The notes below the pieces were generated by a model, which had not been told where the DNA came from, did not search any database, and was given only the letters and a program-made list of their open reading frames with translations. The position numbers and the translations under genes are program-made. A DNA stretch of 64,000 nucleotides from Arthrobacter agilis (GTDB lineage: Bacteria; Actinomycetota; Actinomycetes; Actinomycetales; Micrococcaceae): positions 2,108,001 to 2,172,000 of the forward strand of contig NZ_JAUSXO010000001.1 in assembly GCF_030816075.1 (NCBI RefSeq), given 5' to 3'. Shown here piece after piece: positions 28,163 to 37,948 of this stretch; the stretch's first letter is position 1, and every line of letters begins with the position of its first letter.

Positions 28163-28900
28163 ATGCCCAATCCGTCCTACTCCCGCGCCCTCGTCATCAT
28201 GCCGGCGTGGAACGAGGCCCAGACCGTGGGCAACACGGTCCGGGAGACACTGGCCCTCGGGCAGCGGTACGACGTCCTCGTCGTCGACGACGGCTCCTCC
28301 GACGAGACCGCTGCCGAGGCCGCGGCCGCCGGCGCGACCGTCCTGCGGCTTCCGTTCAACCTCGGGGTGGGTGGCGCCATGCGTGCGGGCTTCAAGTACG
28401 CGGCCCGCACCGGCTATGACGCCGTCGTCCAGGTGGACGCCGACGGCCAGCACGACCCCCGGGACATCGAGCGGGTGCTCCGCGGTCTCGACGACGCCGA
28501 CATCTCCATCGGAGCGCGCTTCGCCGACCGCGGCGAGTACCGCGTGTCCGGTCCGCGCAAGTGGGCCATGCAATTCCTTGCCGGGGTCATCTCCGCTCTC
28601 GCCAAGACGCGCCTGACGGACGTGACCAGCGGCTTCCGGGCCGCCAACACCCGGGCGATCGCCCAGTACCTCGACCACTATCCGGCCGAGTACCTCGGCG
28701 ACACCATCGACTCGCTCGTCGTCGCGATCAAGTCAGGTTGTCGGGTGGTCCAGGTTCCCGTGGAGATGCGCGTCCGCCAGGGGGGCACACCGAGCCACAA
28801 TCCGACCAAGGCCGCCATCTACCTCGGCCGCTCCGTCTTCGCCCTGCTCTTCGCACTGACGCGCAGGAAATCCGGACCAGTCCATCTCGTGGGAGCCTGA
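28163..28900 (+). CDS. DPM1-like polyprenyl-phosphate glycosyltransferase, GT2
   Basis: 245 residues with the compact GT2 fold of dolichol-phosphate mannosyltransferase-like enzymes: ALVIMPAWNEAQTVGNTV, VVDDGSSDET, VQVDADGQHDP (DAD) and the SGFRAANTR segment. No C-terminal membrane domain. It may charge polyprenyl phosphate with a sugar for surface glycans. A TATATC element lies 9 bases before the ATG, so the transcript is nearly leaderless. Followed by a DUF2304 gene, a frequent partner. Confidence 0.85.
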   Translation: MPNPSYSRALVIMPAWNEAQTVGNTVRETLALGQRYDVLVVDDGSSDETAAEAAAAGATVLRLPFNLGVGGAMRAGFKYAARTGYDAVVQVDADGQHDPRDIERVLRGLDDADISIGARFADRGEYRVSGPRKWAMQFLAGVISALAKTRLTDVTSGFRAANTRAIAQYLDHYPAEYLGDTIDSLVVAIKSGCRVVQVPVEMRVRQGGTPSHNPTKAAIYLGRSVFALLFALTRRKSGPVHLVGA

Positions 28901-28903
28901 CTC

Positions 28904-29377
28904 TTGGAAACCATCGCCGCCTTCGTGCTGGCCATCATCATCGTCGCGGTCGTCCTCGACCTCCTGCGGCGCAAGAAGATCCGGGAGAAGTACGCGGCGC
29001 TCTGGCTGATCGTGGGTGCAGCCACCGTCGTACTCGGCGCATTCCCCCAACTCCTGGCGATCGCCGCGGAGACCGTGGGCGTCACCATCCCGTCGAACCT
29101 GCTCTTCGCGTTGGGAATCCTCTTCGTGCTGGGCGTGCTGCTGCACCTCTCCGTCGAGATCTCCTCGGTCGAGGACGAGACGCGGGCGCTCGCCGAGGAG
29201 GTGGCCATCCTGCGTGCCCAGCTCGAGGCCCTCGCCGCGGACCGGACGGTCCCGTCCGAGAAGGGGCCTGCCGACGCCGTGCGGGCGCCGATGGAGCCCC
29301 ACGCCTCCGGTCACGGTTCCACAGGAGCGAACGGCGCGTCCCCCGTGCATCCTCCGCAGAAGCAGAAGCACCCCTGA
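28904..29377 (+). CDS. DUF2304 membrane protein
   Basis: 157 residues. Three hydrophobic segments near 3-20, 34-53 and 62-85 and a charged helix (SVEISSVEDETRALAEEVAILRAQLEAL), ending in a disordered tail. This is the DUF2304 pattern, usually found beside GT2 genes and thought to aid their membrane attachment. Starts at TTG 28904 with GGGAG 8 bases upstream. Coupled to the DPM1-like gene by a 3-base gap. Confidence 0.78.
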   Translation: METIAAFVLAIIIVAVVLDLLRRKKIREKYAALWLIVGAATVVLGAFPQLLAIAAETVGVTIPSNLLFALGILFVLGVLLHLSVEISSVEDETRALAEEVAILRAQLEALAADRTVPSEKGPADAVRAPMEPHASGHGSTGANGASPVHPPQKQKHP

Positions 29378-29435
29378 GACCACGCTGCCCGGCGGAGCCC
29401 TCCGCCGCGCCAACCAACGGAAAGCTGGCCGACCC

Positions 29436-30323
29436 ATGCCACTGGACATCTTCATCCCCTACTGGGGCGATCCCGGCTACCTCAAGGAGACCGTCCGCAG
29501 CGTGCTGGCGCAGGACTCCGACGACTGGCGCCTGACCGTCGTCGACGACGCCTACCCCGACCTGACCGTGAAGGAATACTTCGACGGGATCGAGGATGAG
29601 CGGATCACCTACATCCGCAAGGAGCAGAACGAGGGCATCACCGCGAACTACCGCACCTGCGTCTCGCTGGCGACGCAGGAGCTGATGACGATCCTCGGCT
29701 GCGACGACGTCCTGCTGCCGAACTACGTGGACACCGTCCTCGCCGCGCACCGCCGTTTCCCGGAGGCTGCGATCATCCAGCCCGGGGTGCGGATCATCGA
29801 CGAGGCGGGAAAGGTCGTGACGACCCTCGCCGACACCGCCAAGCAGAAACTGGTCCGCCCCCGTGGGGCAGGGATCCAGCTCGTCTCCGGCGAGGCCATC
29901 GCGGCGAACCTCATGCACGGTGACTGGCTGTACTGGCCATCCCTCGCGTTCCGCACCGACAAGATCCGCGAGGTCGACTTCCGTGAGGGCTTCCCCATCA
30001 TCCAGGACCTCGCCCTGGTGATGGACATGGTCTACAAGGGTGACCAACTGCTCATCGAGCCCACCCTGTGCTTCTCCTATCGGCGCCATTCGGCCAGCGC
30101 CTCGTCCTCCAAGCTGGTGGACGGCTCGAGGTTCGCCGGGGAACGCGAGTACTTCAGCGTTGCGGCCGGCCAGGCCAAGGAACTCAACTGGAAGCGCGCC
30201 GAACGCGCCGCGCGGCTCCGCCTGACCTCCCGGGCCCATGCCGCGACCCTCCTGCCCGGCGCCCTCCTCAGCCGCAACCAGACAGCAGCGAAGGCGCTCG
30301 CGCGCCACATCTTCGGCCTCTAA
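29436..30323 (+). CDS. Family 2 glycosyltransferase
   Basis: 295 residues. Begins DIFIPYWGDPGYLKETVRSVLAQ with VVDDAYPD and the metal-binding LGCDDVLLPNY. The segment VFDFREGFPIIQDLALVMDM and the C-terminal helix are typical of rhamnosyl- and other surface-polysaccharide GT2 enzymes. ATG 29436 starts the recognisable domain; the frame upstream of it is a shadow of the DUF2304 gene. Precise sugar unknown. Confidence 0.83.
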   Translation: MPLDIFIPYWGDPGYLKETVRSVLAQDSDDWRLTVVDDAYPDLTVKEYFDGIEDERITYIRKEQNEGITANYRTCVSLATQELMTILGCDDVLLPNYVDTVLAAHRRFPEAAIIQPGVRIIDEAGKVVTTLADTAKQKLVRPRGAGIQLVSGEAIAANLMHGDWLYWPSLAFRTDKIREVDFREGFPIIQDLALVMDMVYKGDQLLIEPTLCFSYRRHSASASSSKLVDGSRFAGEREYFSVAAGQAKELNWKRAERAARLRLTSRAHAATLLPGALLSRNQTAAKALARHIFGL

Positions 30324-30345
30324 CGGCCCCTTCAGGAAGGCTCTC

Positions 30346-31443
30346 ATGACCCACGCCCCACATTCCGGCCAGCCCGACCAGACAGTCCTCGTCACCGGCG
30401 GAGCCGGCTTCATCGGTACAGCCATCTCCAGCGGCCTGGCGGCCTCCTTCGGCCGGGTCGTCGTCGTGGACAACCTCCACCCGCAGATCCACGCCTCCGG
30501 CGAGCGGCCGGCGGATCTCCATGCGTCGGCGGAGCTGATCCGCGGCGACATCACGGACGCAGGCGTCTGGGACAGCGTGCTCGCCACGGTGACCCCCGAC
30601 GTGATCATCCATCTCGCCGCGGAGACCGGCACAGGACAGTCCCTCGAGGAGTCGACCCGGCACACGATGACGAACGTCGTCGGCACGTCCCAGATGCTCG
30701 ATGCGCTCAATCGCCACAAGAAGCTGCCGCGTCGGATCGTCCTCTCGAGCAGCCGCGCAGTGTACGGGGAGGGCGCCTGGCGCCACACGGGAACGGACTC
30801 GCTCTTCTACCCGGGCCAGCGCACCAGCGCGACCCTCGATCAGGCACAGTGGGACTTCGCCGACGCCGAGCCCACGGCGATGAGGGCCGACGACGTCTTC
30901 CCCGCCCCGGTCAGCGTGTACGGTGCCACGAAGCTCGCCCAGGAGAACGTCCTGCTGGCCTGGGGCAAGTCCTACGGGGTCGAGACGGCGATCCTCCGGC
31001 TCCAGAACGTGTACGGCCCGGGCCAGTCGCTCATCAACCCCTACACCGGCATCATGTCGCTGTTCTGCAGGATGGCGAAGTCGGGCACCTCCATCCCCCT
31101 CTACGAGGACGGCGAGGTGCGCCGCGACTTCATCCTGATCGACGACGTCGCGTCGGCCCTCGTGGCCGCGGCGACCGCGCCGTCCGTCAGCGACACCCCT
31201 CTCGACATCGGTTCCGGGGAATTCCAGACGATCGGCACGGCCGCGGCGATCATCGCCGGGTACTACAGCGCACCGGCCCCGCACGTCACCGGCCAGTACC
31301 GGCAGGGCGACGTCCGGCACGCGTGGGCGGATGTCAGCGCGGCGCAGCAGGTACTCGGCTGGACCCCCCAGTACAACCTGGAGCAGGGTATCTCCCGGCT
31401 GGCCCGGTGGATCGACTCCCAGGCCGACGTCCAGCCGGCCTGA
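30346..31443 (+). CDS. NAD-dependent sugar epimerase/dehydratase (SDR)
   Basis: 365 residues of the extended SDR family: GGAGFIG (Rossmann GxxGxxG), the catalytic SSRAVYG with Ser, and YGATKLAQE (Tyr-x3-Lys). The inserted segment before YGATK is longer than in GalE. Probably makes or interconverts an NDP-sugar for the GT genes beside it. AGGAAGG 6 bases before the ATG fixes the start. Confidence 0.88.
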   Translation: MTHAPHSGQPDQTVLVTGGAGFIGTAISSGLAASFGRVVVVDNLHPQIHASGERPADLHASAELIRGDITDAGVWDSVLATVTPDVIIHLAAETGTGQSLEESTRHTMTNVVGTSQMLDALNRHKKLPRRIVLSSSRAVYGEGAWRHTGTDSLFYPGQRTSATLDQAQWDFADAEPTAMRADDVFPAPVSVYGATKLAQENVLLAWGKSYGVETAILRLQNVYGPGQSLINPYTGIMSLFCRMAKSGTSIPLYEDGEVRRDFILIDDVASALVAAATAPSVSDTPLDIGSGEFQTIGTAAAIIAGYYSAPAPHVTGQYRQGDVRHAWADVSAAQQVLGWTPQYNLEQGISRLARWIDSQADVQPA

Positions 31444-31486
31444 CACCGACCAGGATCGGACCGGACGGCGCCTGCGCCGCGTGTCC

Positions 31487-31530
31487 GAGGAGAGCTCCCG
31501 CGCCGAGCGCGGGAGGCTCTCCTCGTTTCG
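31487..31530. terminator. Hairpin terminator between convergent genes
   Basis: Seventeen-base arms (31487-31503 with 31507-31524, one bulged base), three-base loop, followed by GTTTCG. It ends the rightward operon and may also serve the leftward DUF6541 gene. Confidence 0.7.
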
Positions 31531-31588
31531 GTCCTGCCCCATCCCCGTCCCGGCGCGCGGGTCCCTGGCCCGGGTGGGACCGGCGCCG

Positions 31589-33508
31589 TCAGGGGTTGAT
31601 GATGAAGCGGGTGCCCGGAGCCTGCTCGCGGATCGCGTCCACGACCCCGTCGACCGCTGAGGGGTTCCCGACCAGGGGGAACATGGAGAGCGAGAGCTCC
31701 CAGCCGCCCTCGGTGTACGTACCGGTGAGTGCGCTGTACCACTGCTGCGCCAGAAGGGGGTTGAAGACGGTCCAGTCCTCGGTGGTGATGTAGATCGCCG
31801 GTTCGCCGCCCCCTTCCTCGACGGCCCGCAGGAGGGCATGGATGTGGGCGGGCACCTCCGCGATGGCTTCCTGCTGGTCGACGGCCTCCCGGGCAGCAGC
31901 GGATGCGCCCAGGAGCGGTTGGCCCCAGGGTACCGGGGCGGAGCCGAAGAGCTGCGTCGCCGCCCCTGCGGCGAGGACCGCCACGGCTACACCGGGGAGT
32001 CGGGACCCGGGCGGAGCAGCACGCGGGCGGACCGGCAGGCGCGGCCGTTCGAGGACGATCATCAGCGCCACGGCTGCCAGGACCAGTGCGACGAGCTCGA
32101 AGGCGATGAGGAACTTCAGGACGTAGTAGGACAGCTTGCCGGCCTCGACCAGCTGAACGCCGCCGAACCACAGGATGAAGAGCGCCCCTGCCGCCAGGAC
32201 GAGGAGGGGCAGGCGCCTCCGGACCAGGGAGCCCGCCGCGGCACCTCGGCTCCGTGCGGCCCGGAAGGAGAGCACCGCACAGGCGACGAGGATCGCCGTG
32301 ACCTCGACGACGTTGGGATCGGGCACTCCCCCGGTCGCCTCGATGACCGTCTTCACCTCGATCGCCGAGATCTGCCCCAGCGCGAGGGACACGCCCGCCA
32401 CCGTCAGCAGCACGGTGACGGAGGCGGTGACCCATCCGGTCCAGGGGGCACGCCAACGGACCGCACGGGCCGGCAGGAACAGGACCAGCGGAAGGGGCAC
32501 CAGGAACACGAGGAGGAGGACCCAGTTCTGGGCGACGCCGACGGCGCACCCGCCCAGGGCCGCGAGGGGCAGGGGAAGGAGGGGCTTCGCCATGGTGGAC
32601 ACCACGAGCACGGCCGAGACCACCAGCGCCACCCCGAGGTAGAAGTTGGGGAACCCGTGCTGGTACGCCATCGCCCCGGGCCCGAAGACCCACCCGGCCG
32701 ACACGGCGGCCACGACGGGCGTCGCCACCAGGGGCCGCCGGCGCATCACTGGGAGCGACACCAGCCCGGCGGAGACGAGGACCGCCGCCATCACCGTGAC
32801 CAGGGCGGACAGGCGTGCGTAGGCCACGACCGCCGCTTCGGGTCCGAGGGCCACCGGACCGAAGGCGAGCTGGGACGCCGTCGCCAGGACGGCGTGGAAG
32901 CCCTGCGGGTAGTCCTGGAAGGACCAGCGGGTTCCGTCCCCCGCCAGGCCCAGCAGCGGGATCACCCGGTCCCGGGCCTGCAGGGTCGAGTACATGGTGA
33001 AGTGGGAGGCGTTGTCCCAGTTCAGGGACAGCAGCGACAGTGCCCTGTCGGCGGAACCGGCGGCCAGTACCGGCAGCTGTGTCACGACGGCTGCCGCGCC
33101 GGTCAGGACCGGCAGCACGTCCAGCGGCCTGAACCGCGGAAGTACCCGCCCGAGTTCACCGGGCCTCGACGCCGCCCAGGCAGCCCACGCCGCGAACGCT
33201 CCGGCCACCGCCGCAAGGACGAACGCGCCGTAGTCGACGACGGTGAAGAGCTCCGGAATCCACCAGAGGAGCGGGGTGAAGCCCAGCATCGGCGGGAGGA
33301 TCAGGACGATACGCCGGGACAGGGAGTCCGACGTCGGGAACCCCAGCAGGAGCAGCCCGAGAACGCCGATCATGACGGGTCCGTCGAGGAGACCCGCGAG
33401 TCGCAATGCCACGACGGTGAGGAAGACCCCGACACCGGCCGCAGCCGGAGCGAGCACACCCGCCCTGCGCCGGGACGTCGACCGGAGCTCCGCGGCTGAG
33501 AGGCTCAC
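31589..33508 (-). CDS. DUF6541-like multi-pass membrane protein
   Basis: 639 residues with about 13 membrane segments and a large exposed loop region near the C-terminus (YITTEDWTVFNPLLAQQWYSALTG). Sequence features such as NWDNASHFTMYSTLQA and DYPQGFHAVLATASQ recall the actinobacterial DUF6541 group, which resembles GT-C glycosyltransferases. GTG 33508 overlaps the stop of the upstream acyltransferase by four bases. The DUF6541 assignment is inferred from the pattern; a polyprenyl-sugar glycosyltransferase is likely. A second such protein is at 35853-37850. Confidence 0.7.
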   Translation of the reverse strand: MSLSAAELRSTSRRRAGVLAPAAAGVGVFLTVVALRLAGLLDGPVMIGVLGLLLLGFPTSDSLSRRIVLILPPMLGFTPLLWWIPELFTVVDYGAFVLAAVAGAFAAWAAWAASRPGELGRVLPRFRPLDVLPVLTGAAAVVTQLPVLAAGSADRALSLLSLNWDNASHFTMYSTLQARDRVIPLLGLAGDGTRWSFQDYPQGFHAVLATASQLAFGPVALGPEAAVVAYARLSALVTVMAAVLVSAGLVSLPVMRRRPLVATPVVAAVSAGWVFGPGAMAYQHGFPNFYLGVALVVSAVLVVSTMAKPLLPLPLAALGGCAVGVAQNWVLLLVFLVPLPLVLFLPARAVRWRAPWTGWVTASVTVLLTVAGVSLALGQISAIEVKTVIEATGGVPDPNVVEVTAILVACAVLSFRAARSRGAAAGSLVRRRLPLLVLAAGALFILWFGGVQLVEAGKLSYYVLKFLIAFELVALVLAAVALMIVLERPRLPVRPRAAPPGSRLPGVAVAVLAAGAATQLFGSAPVPWGQPLLGASAAAREAVDQQEAIAEVPAHIHALLRAVEEGGGEPAIYITTEDWTVFNPLLAQQWYSALTGTYTEGGWELSLSMFPLVGNPSAVDGVVDAIREQAPGTRFIINP

Positions 33509-34746
33509 CCGCCTGTCGCCTGGGTCTCCACGATCGGTGGCCGCTGCCGGACGTGCGCGTCCTGCTGCTCCGGTGGTGCCGTGCGCCCGGCCTGGGCTGC
33601 CTTCCCGGCCGGTGCTCCCTCCTCCGGGGCTGCCCCTGCGGCCGGCGTCGCAGCCGTCGTAGGCGCGGGAGCAGCCTTCCCGTGCCGGCGCACCGCGCGC
33701 ATCACGGGTCGTTCGACGAGGAGCCAGCTGGCGATCCCCGCGGCGATGGTGAGGGCCGCGGCCACGAGCATGTAGATGGCCAGTCCTCGCTCGTGGACCC
33801 CATGGATCGCGAGCAGCTGCTGGATCGGGAAGGCGTAGATGTACACGCCGTAGGACACGTCGTTCTTCCGGATCAGCAGCGGCGAGGGAACCAGCGTCGA
33901 GATCCAGAGGATGCCGTAGGCGATGAAGACGGCCGAGGCGGCTCCGCCCCAGTCCGGGACCAGGGCCGTGATCGCGACGGCGGCCACCACCGCTACCGCT
34001 CCGGGCAGCCAGTGGATGCCGATCCTGTCCTTCCACACCTGGACCACGGCGCCGCCGAGGAAGAAGGGCAGGAGGCGGAACAGCAGGTCGAAGTCGAAGT
34101 TGCCCTGGGTGTAGGCGGCGATGTCCTCGATGGAGGCGTGCGCGACCACGCTCGCGGCGAAGAGGATGGTGATGGGCCAGGGGGACTTGCGGATGATCGC
34201 GAAGATCCCGAGGACGGCGAGGATCACATAGCAGTAGAACTCGTAGTAGAGGCTCCACAACGAGCCGTTCCAGGCACCCGGGTAGGGTACGTCCGCGGGC
34301 GTGCCCGCCACGTCGTAGGTGATCATCTTCAACCCGAGATTGGCGAACACGTAGTTGAAGGGGGTCGTGCCGGTCGTGAGGAAACCGTCGAGGCTTCCGC
34401 GGGCGGCGTAATAGCCGAGGGGTGCGAAGAAGCCTGCGACGACGACGAGGCAGACGATGAACGCCGGCATGATCCGGGCGATCCGGTGTACCAGGTACTC
34501 CCCCAGCGAGTGGCTGAACCGGCTCGCGGTGATGAGGTAGCCGCTGACCACGAAGAAGCCCGCAACGGCCCATCCTCCGAGCGTGTCGCCGGCGAAGGCG
34601 GGTTCCTCAGCGCGTCCGGACAGCGGCCAGCTATGGTGGACCAGGACCGTCAGTGCGAGCACGAGGCGGATCAGGTTCAGGCCGTTGTTCCGGGTGTCGA
34701 ACGGTCGACCGAACCACAGCCCAGACTGGTTTTTCCTCCGTGGCAC
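33505..34746 (-). CDS. Acyltransferase family 3 (OafA-like) membrane protein
   Basis: 413 residues: ten or so hydrophobic segments, [18 protein letters not shown] with the conserved His of the acyltransferase-3 family near residue 37, [13 protein letters not shown], and [12 protein letters not shown]. The C-terminal 65 residues are a disordered Ala/Pro/Gln tail. It probably O-acetylates a surface glycan. It starts at GTG 34746 and is coupled to the DUF6541 gene. Confidence 0.85.
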   Translation of the reverse strand: MPRRKNQSGLWFGRPFDTRNNGLNLIRLVLALTVLVHHSWPLSGRAEEPAFAGDTLGGWAVAGFFVVSGYLITASRFSHSLGEYLVHRIARIMPAFIVCLVVVAGFFAPLGYYAARGSLDGFLTTGTTPFNYVFANLGLKMITYDVAGTPADVPYPGAWNGSLWSLYYEFYCYVILAVLGIFAIIRKSPWPITILFAASVVAHASIEDIAAYTQGNFDFDLLFRLLPFFLGGAVVQVWKDRIGIHWLPGAVAVVAAVAITALVPDWGGAASAVFIAYGILWISTLVPSPLLIRKNDVSYGVYIYAFPIQQLLAIHGVHERGLAIYMLVAAALTIAAGIASWLLVERPVMRAVRRHGKAAPAPTTAATPAAGAAPEEGAPAGKAAQAGRTAPPEQQDAHVRQRPPIVETQATGG

Positions 34747-34861
34747 AATCTCTCCATCAGCACGACCGACACTCGGGCAACCCGGTCATCCTACCCCAGC
34801 ACCCTTCGCCGGCCACGGCTGCGATTTGGCCCTGCACTGCCGCACGGCAATAATTCGAAGA

Positions 34862-35731
34862 ATGCGCGGGATTATCCTTGCCGGGGGAACCGGTTCCAGA
34901 CTTCACCCGATCACCTTCGGCGTCAGCAAGCAGCTGATGCCCGTGTACGACAAGCCGATGATCTACTACCCGCTCTCCACGCTCATCCTCGCGGGCATCC
35001 AGGACATCCTGATCATCACGACCCCCCAGGATGCGGACCAGTTCCGCCACCTGCTCGGGGACGGCAGCCAGTTCGGGGTCTCACTCACCTACGTCCAGCA
35101 GCCCTCCCCCGACGGTCTCGCCCAGGCATTCATCCTCGGCGCGGAGCACATCGGACAGGAGACCGTGGCCCTGGTCCTCGGTGACAACATCTTCTACGGG
35201 CAGGGGATGGGTACGCAGCTGCGCCGCTTCGCCGACGTCGACGGCGGGGCGGTGTTCGGCTACTGGGTGGCCGAGCCCTCCGCCTACGGCGTCGTGGAGT
35301 TCGACGCCAACGGCCGGGCGCTCTCGCTCGAGGAGAAGCCGGAGAACCCCAAGAGCAACTACGCGGTCCCCGGTCTGTACTTCTACGACAACGACGTCAT
35401 CTCCATCGCCGGGGATCTGAAGCCCTCGCCCCGGGGTGAGCTGGAGATCACGGATGTGAACAAGGCCTATCTCGAGGCCGGGCGCCTGCAGGTGGAGATC
35501 CTCCCCCGAGGGACGGCCTGGCTCGACACCGGGACCTTCGAGTCCCTCAGCGACGCGTCCAATTTCATCCGTACCGTGGAACACCGCCAGGGACTGAAGA
35601 TCGGCTCTCCGGAGGAGATCGCCTGGCGCCAGGGGTTCCTCAGCGACGACGACCTGCGCCGTCGCGCGGAACCGCTCGTCAAGAGCGGCTACGGGCGCTA
35701 CCTCCTCGGACTCCTGGCGCGCGGCAAATAG
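34862..35731 (+). CDS. rmlA: Glucose-1-phosphate thymidylyltransferase
   Basis: 289-residue enzyme that makes dTDP-glucose from dTTP and glucose-1-phosphate, first step to dTDP-rhamnose. The nucleotide-binding [22 protein letters not shown], and LGDNIFYG motifs are all present, plus [12 protein letters not shown] near the end. It stands alone between leftward genes; rmlB, rmlC and rmlD are not in the window and must lie elsewhere. ATG 34862 gives the standard RmlA start. Confidence 0.93.
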   Translation: MRGIILAGGTGSRLHPITFGVSKQLMPVYDKPMIYYPLSTLILAGIQDILIITTPQDADQFRHLLGDGSQFGVSLTYVQQPSPDGLAQAFILGAEHIGQETVALVLGDNIFYGQGMGTQLRRFADVDGGAVFGYWVAEPSAYGVVEFDANGRALSLEEKPENPKSNYAVPGLYFYDNDVISIAGDLKPSPRGELEITDVNKAYLEAGRLQVEILPRGTAWLDTGTFESLSDASNFIRTVEHRQGLKIGSPEEIAWRQGFLSDDDLRRRAEPLVKSGYGRYLLGLLARGK

Positions 35732-35852
35732 CCTCTGACGGATCCCCCGCCCGCCGGCGGATGCCACCCCCGGGTGCCTCGTCCGCGCAACCCGCCGGGC
35801 GGGGAATCCCGGTGCCCGCCCGACCCGCCGGAGCGGGGGTGCGGGTCTCGGG

Positions 35853-37850
35853 CTACTGGCAGACGACGACCTCGTACAGCTTGGCCGCACCCTGCTCGTC
35901 GACCAACCGCACGGCATCCGAATCGGCGAGGTCGTCGAACCCTGGGAAGAGGCCCTCGCCGCCGCCCTCGACCAGGTACTGCGTCCCGAAATCGAGGACG
36001 TAGGACACCCCGGTCTCCTCGACCGCGTCACAGGCCCGCGGGTCGGTGGCCGCGTCCCTCAGGGACTCGGACACCTCAATCGCGGCTGGACTCTGCGTTT
36101 CGAAGAGGTGGTAGGACAGGACCTTGCGTCCGGTGAAGGCGAACGCCAAGGTGCTCCCGTTCCATGGATTGCCCGCGATCACGGCATCCTCGGGCAGTGA
36201 CTGATCCGCCCGTTCGAGCAACTCGTACTCATCGGACGAGAGGATCGATGTGGGGGTGTCCCTCAGGTAGAACTGCTCGCCGCCCTCGAGGTAGGTCTCG
36301 AGGGGCTCGGTCTGCGTGGAGACCGCGAGCAGCAGGGCGAGGACCGTGAGGCCGGCCGCATACCCGACGCGTCGCGCGGAGCGCCGGCCGCCCAGGAACC
36401 GTTCCTCCGTCCCGTCGCCCTTCGTGGCCGCAGTCCGGAGCCCGGCGAGCCAGGTGACCGCTGCTCCGGTTCCCAGCGCCCCGAGGAGCACTCCGAAGAG
36501 CGGCAGGAGCGCCGCCAGCCTGTTGGTGTCCGCGTACCAGATCCCGGTGAGGACTGCCCGCCACGGCCCTCGCTCGAGACCGGCGTCGACGACGTAGAGG
36601 TAGCCCACGAGTGCGAAGCTCACGAGCAGCCAGCGGTGGTGCCCTGAACGCAGGATGTGGATGATACCGACCAGGCCCAACACGGAGACGGCCAGGGAGA
36701 TCAGCGGGAATCCCATCGGCGAGTAGGACAGCACCTCGCCCACCGCGCCGCCGGGAGTCTGATGGGGCCCCCACACGTCATAGGGCACCGGCCGCAGCTT
36801 GAGCCACAGGATTACGGACAACCCCAGTCCGGCCAGCGCGATACCACTCTTGAGGATCACCGCGCCCAGGGGGGTCCTGATCCGGGAGACGGTGACGGGC
36901 CATCGGACGAGCGCCCAGGCGAGGGCGGGGATGCTGACCAGCAGAAGGCTGTTCACGGTACTCATATGGGACAGCCCGAGGGCAGCAACGGCGATCAGGA
37001 CGGCCAGCACGGCGGGAAGGACGGCCGCGCGTACCTGCCGCCCCATGCCGACGGCCAGCAGGACGGAACCGACGGCCGCGGGCAGCAGTGCCACCGACAG
37101 CATGTACGGGAAGAGCGGTCCCCACACCATCATGAGGTAGGGGAACCCGATGAAAGCGGCCGACAGCACGCCTGCTGCGAGGAGGACGGCGGGCCTCTTC
37201 CCAGCCACGATGCGGGCCAGGAGGACGATCGACAGCGGCCAGACGACGGCCGCGATGACGATGTTCAGTGCGTTGACCGCGATGGGCACCGAGGTGCCCG
37301 TCACCTGCACCACCAAGGCTGCGAGCGAGTGCCATGCCGCCGGGTAGACGGCGGCTGCGCCCGTGTTTCCCGTCATCTCACCCAGCGTGAGCGACGAGCC
37401 GTCCCCCGTGCTGACGATGTACTCCACCGCGTTCAGGTGGAACACGTTGTCGAACCGCTGGGCGATGTTCTCCGGGTTGCCGATCAGCGTGACGGTCCGC
37501 CAGGCGATGAGGGCGCCACCGAGAACGACGCCTGCTCCTGCTGCCGCCAGGACGCCGGTGCCATCAGGACGGGGTTCCTCCGTCCGTGGAAGCCGCCCGA
37601 AGCGACGTGTCAGGACGAAGGCGATCGCCGAGAAGACGACGGATGCTCCCAGGACGAGCCAGATCGACCACCGTATGCCGATCAGGGACCCGAGTACCGC
37701 GGCGACACCGGCGACCGCCACGCTGAACAACGGTGCGAGTCCCACGGCGATCAGGCGCCGGAAGCCGAGCCCGAGTGAGAGAAGGACACCGGGCACCACC
37801 ATCACGGCGACCGTGACGAGTAGCACCGGCACAGTGGACCACCAAGACAC
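35853..37850 (-). CDS. DUF6541 multi-pass membrane protein
   Basis: 665 residues with 12 or more membrane segments and a C-terminal exposed domain (SSDEYELLERADQSLPEDAVIAGNPWNGSTLAFAF). The segment NVFHLNAVEYIV...YPAAWHSLAALV matches the actinobacterial DUF6541 family, found in surface-glycan loci and probably GT-C-like. It is a distant paralogue of 31589-33508. Starts at ATG 37850. Substrate unknown. Confidence 0.75.
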   Translation of the reverse strand: MSWWSTVPVLLVTVAVMVVPGVLLSLGLGFRRLIAVGLAPLFSVAVAGVAAVLGSLIGIRWSIWLVLGASVVFSAIAFVLTRRFGRLPRTEEPRPDGTGVLAAAGAGVVLGGALIAWRTVTLIGNPENIAQRFDNVFHLNAVEYIVSTGDGSSLTLGEMTGNTGAAAVYPAAWHSLAALVVQVTGTSVPIAVNALNIVIAAVVWPLSIVLLARIVAGKRPAVLLAAGVLSAAFIGFPYLMMVWGPLFPYMLSVALLPAAVGSVLLAVGMGRQVRAAVLPAVLAVLIAVAALGLSHMSTVNSLLLVSIPALAWALVRWPVTVSRIRTPLGAVILKSGIALAGLGLSVILWLKLRPVPYDVWGPHQTPGGAVGEVLSYSPMGFPLISLAVSVLGLVGIIHILRSGHHRWLLVSFALVGYLYVVDAGLERGPWRAVLTGIWYADTNRLAALLPLFGVLLGALGTGAAVTWLAGLRTAATKGDGTEERFLGGRRSARRVGYAAGLTVLALLLAVSTQTEPLETYLEGGEQFYLRDTPTSILSSDEYELLERADQSLPEDAVIAGNPWNGSTLAFAFTGRKVLSYHLFETQSPAAIEVSESLRDAATDPRACDAVEETGVSYVLDFGTQYLVEGGGEGLFPGFDDLADSDAVRLVDEQGAAKLYEVVVCQ

Positions 37851-37948
37851 ATTTCCTCCATCGGCAGCTCCAAGGGCTGCATCATTCCTGTTGCCGTTCG
37901 GCTCGGCCGACGGGACCCACCCGAGGGATGGCGTTGCTTTGGGAGGCG

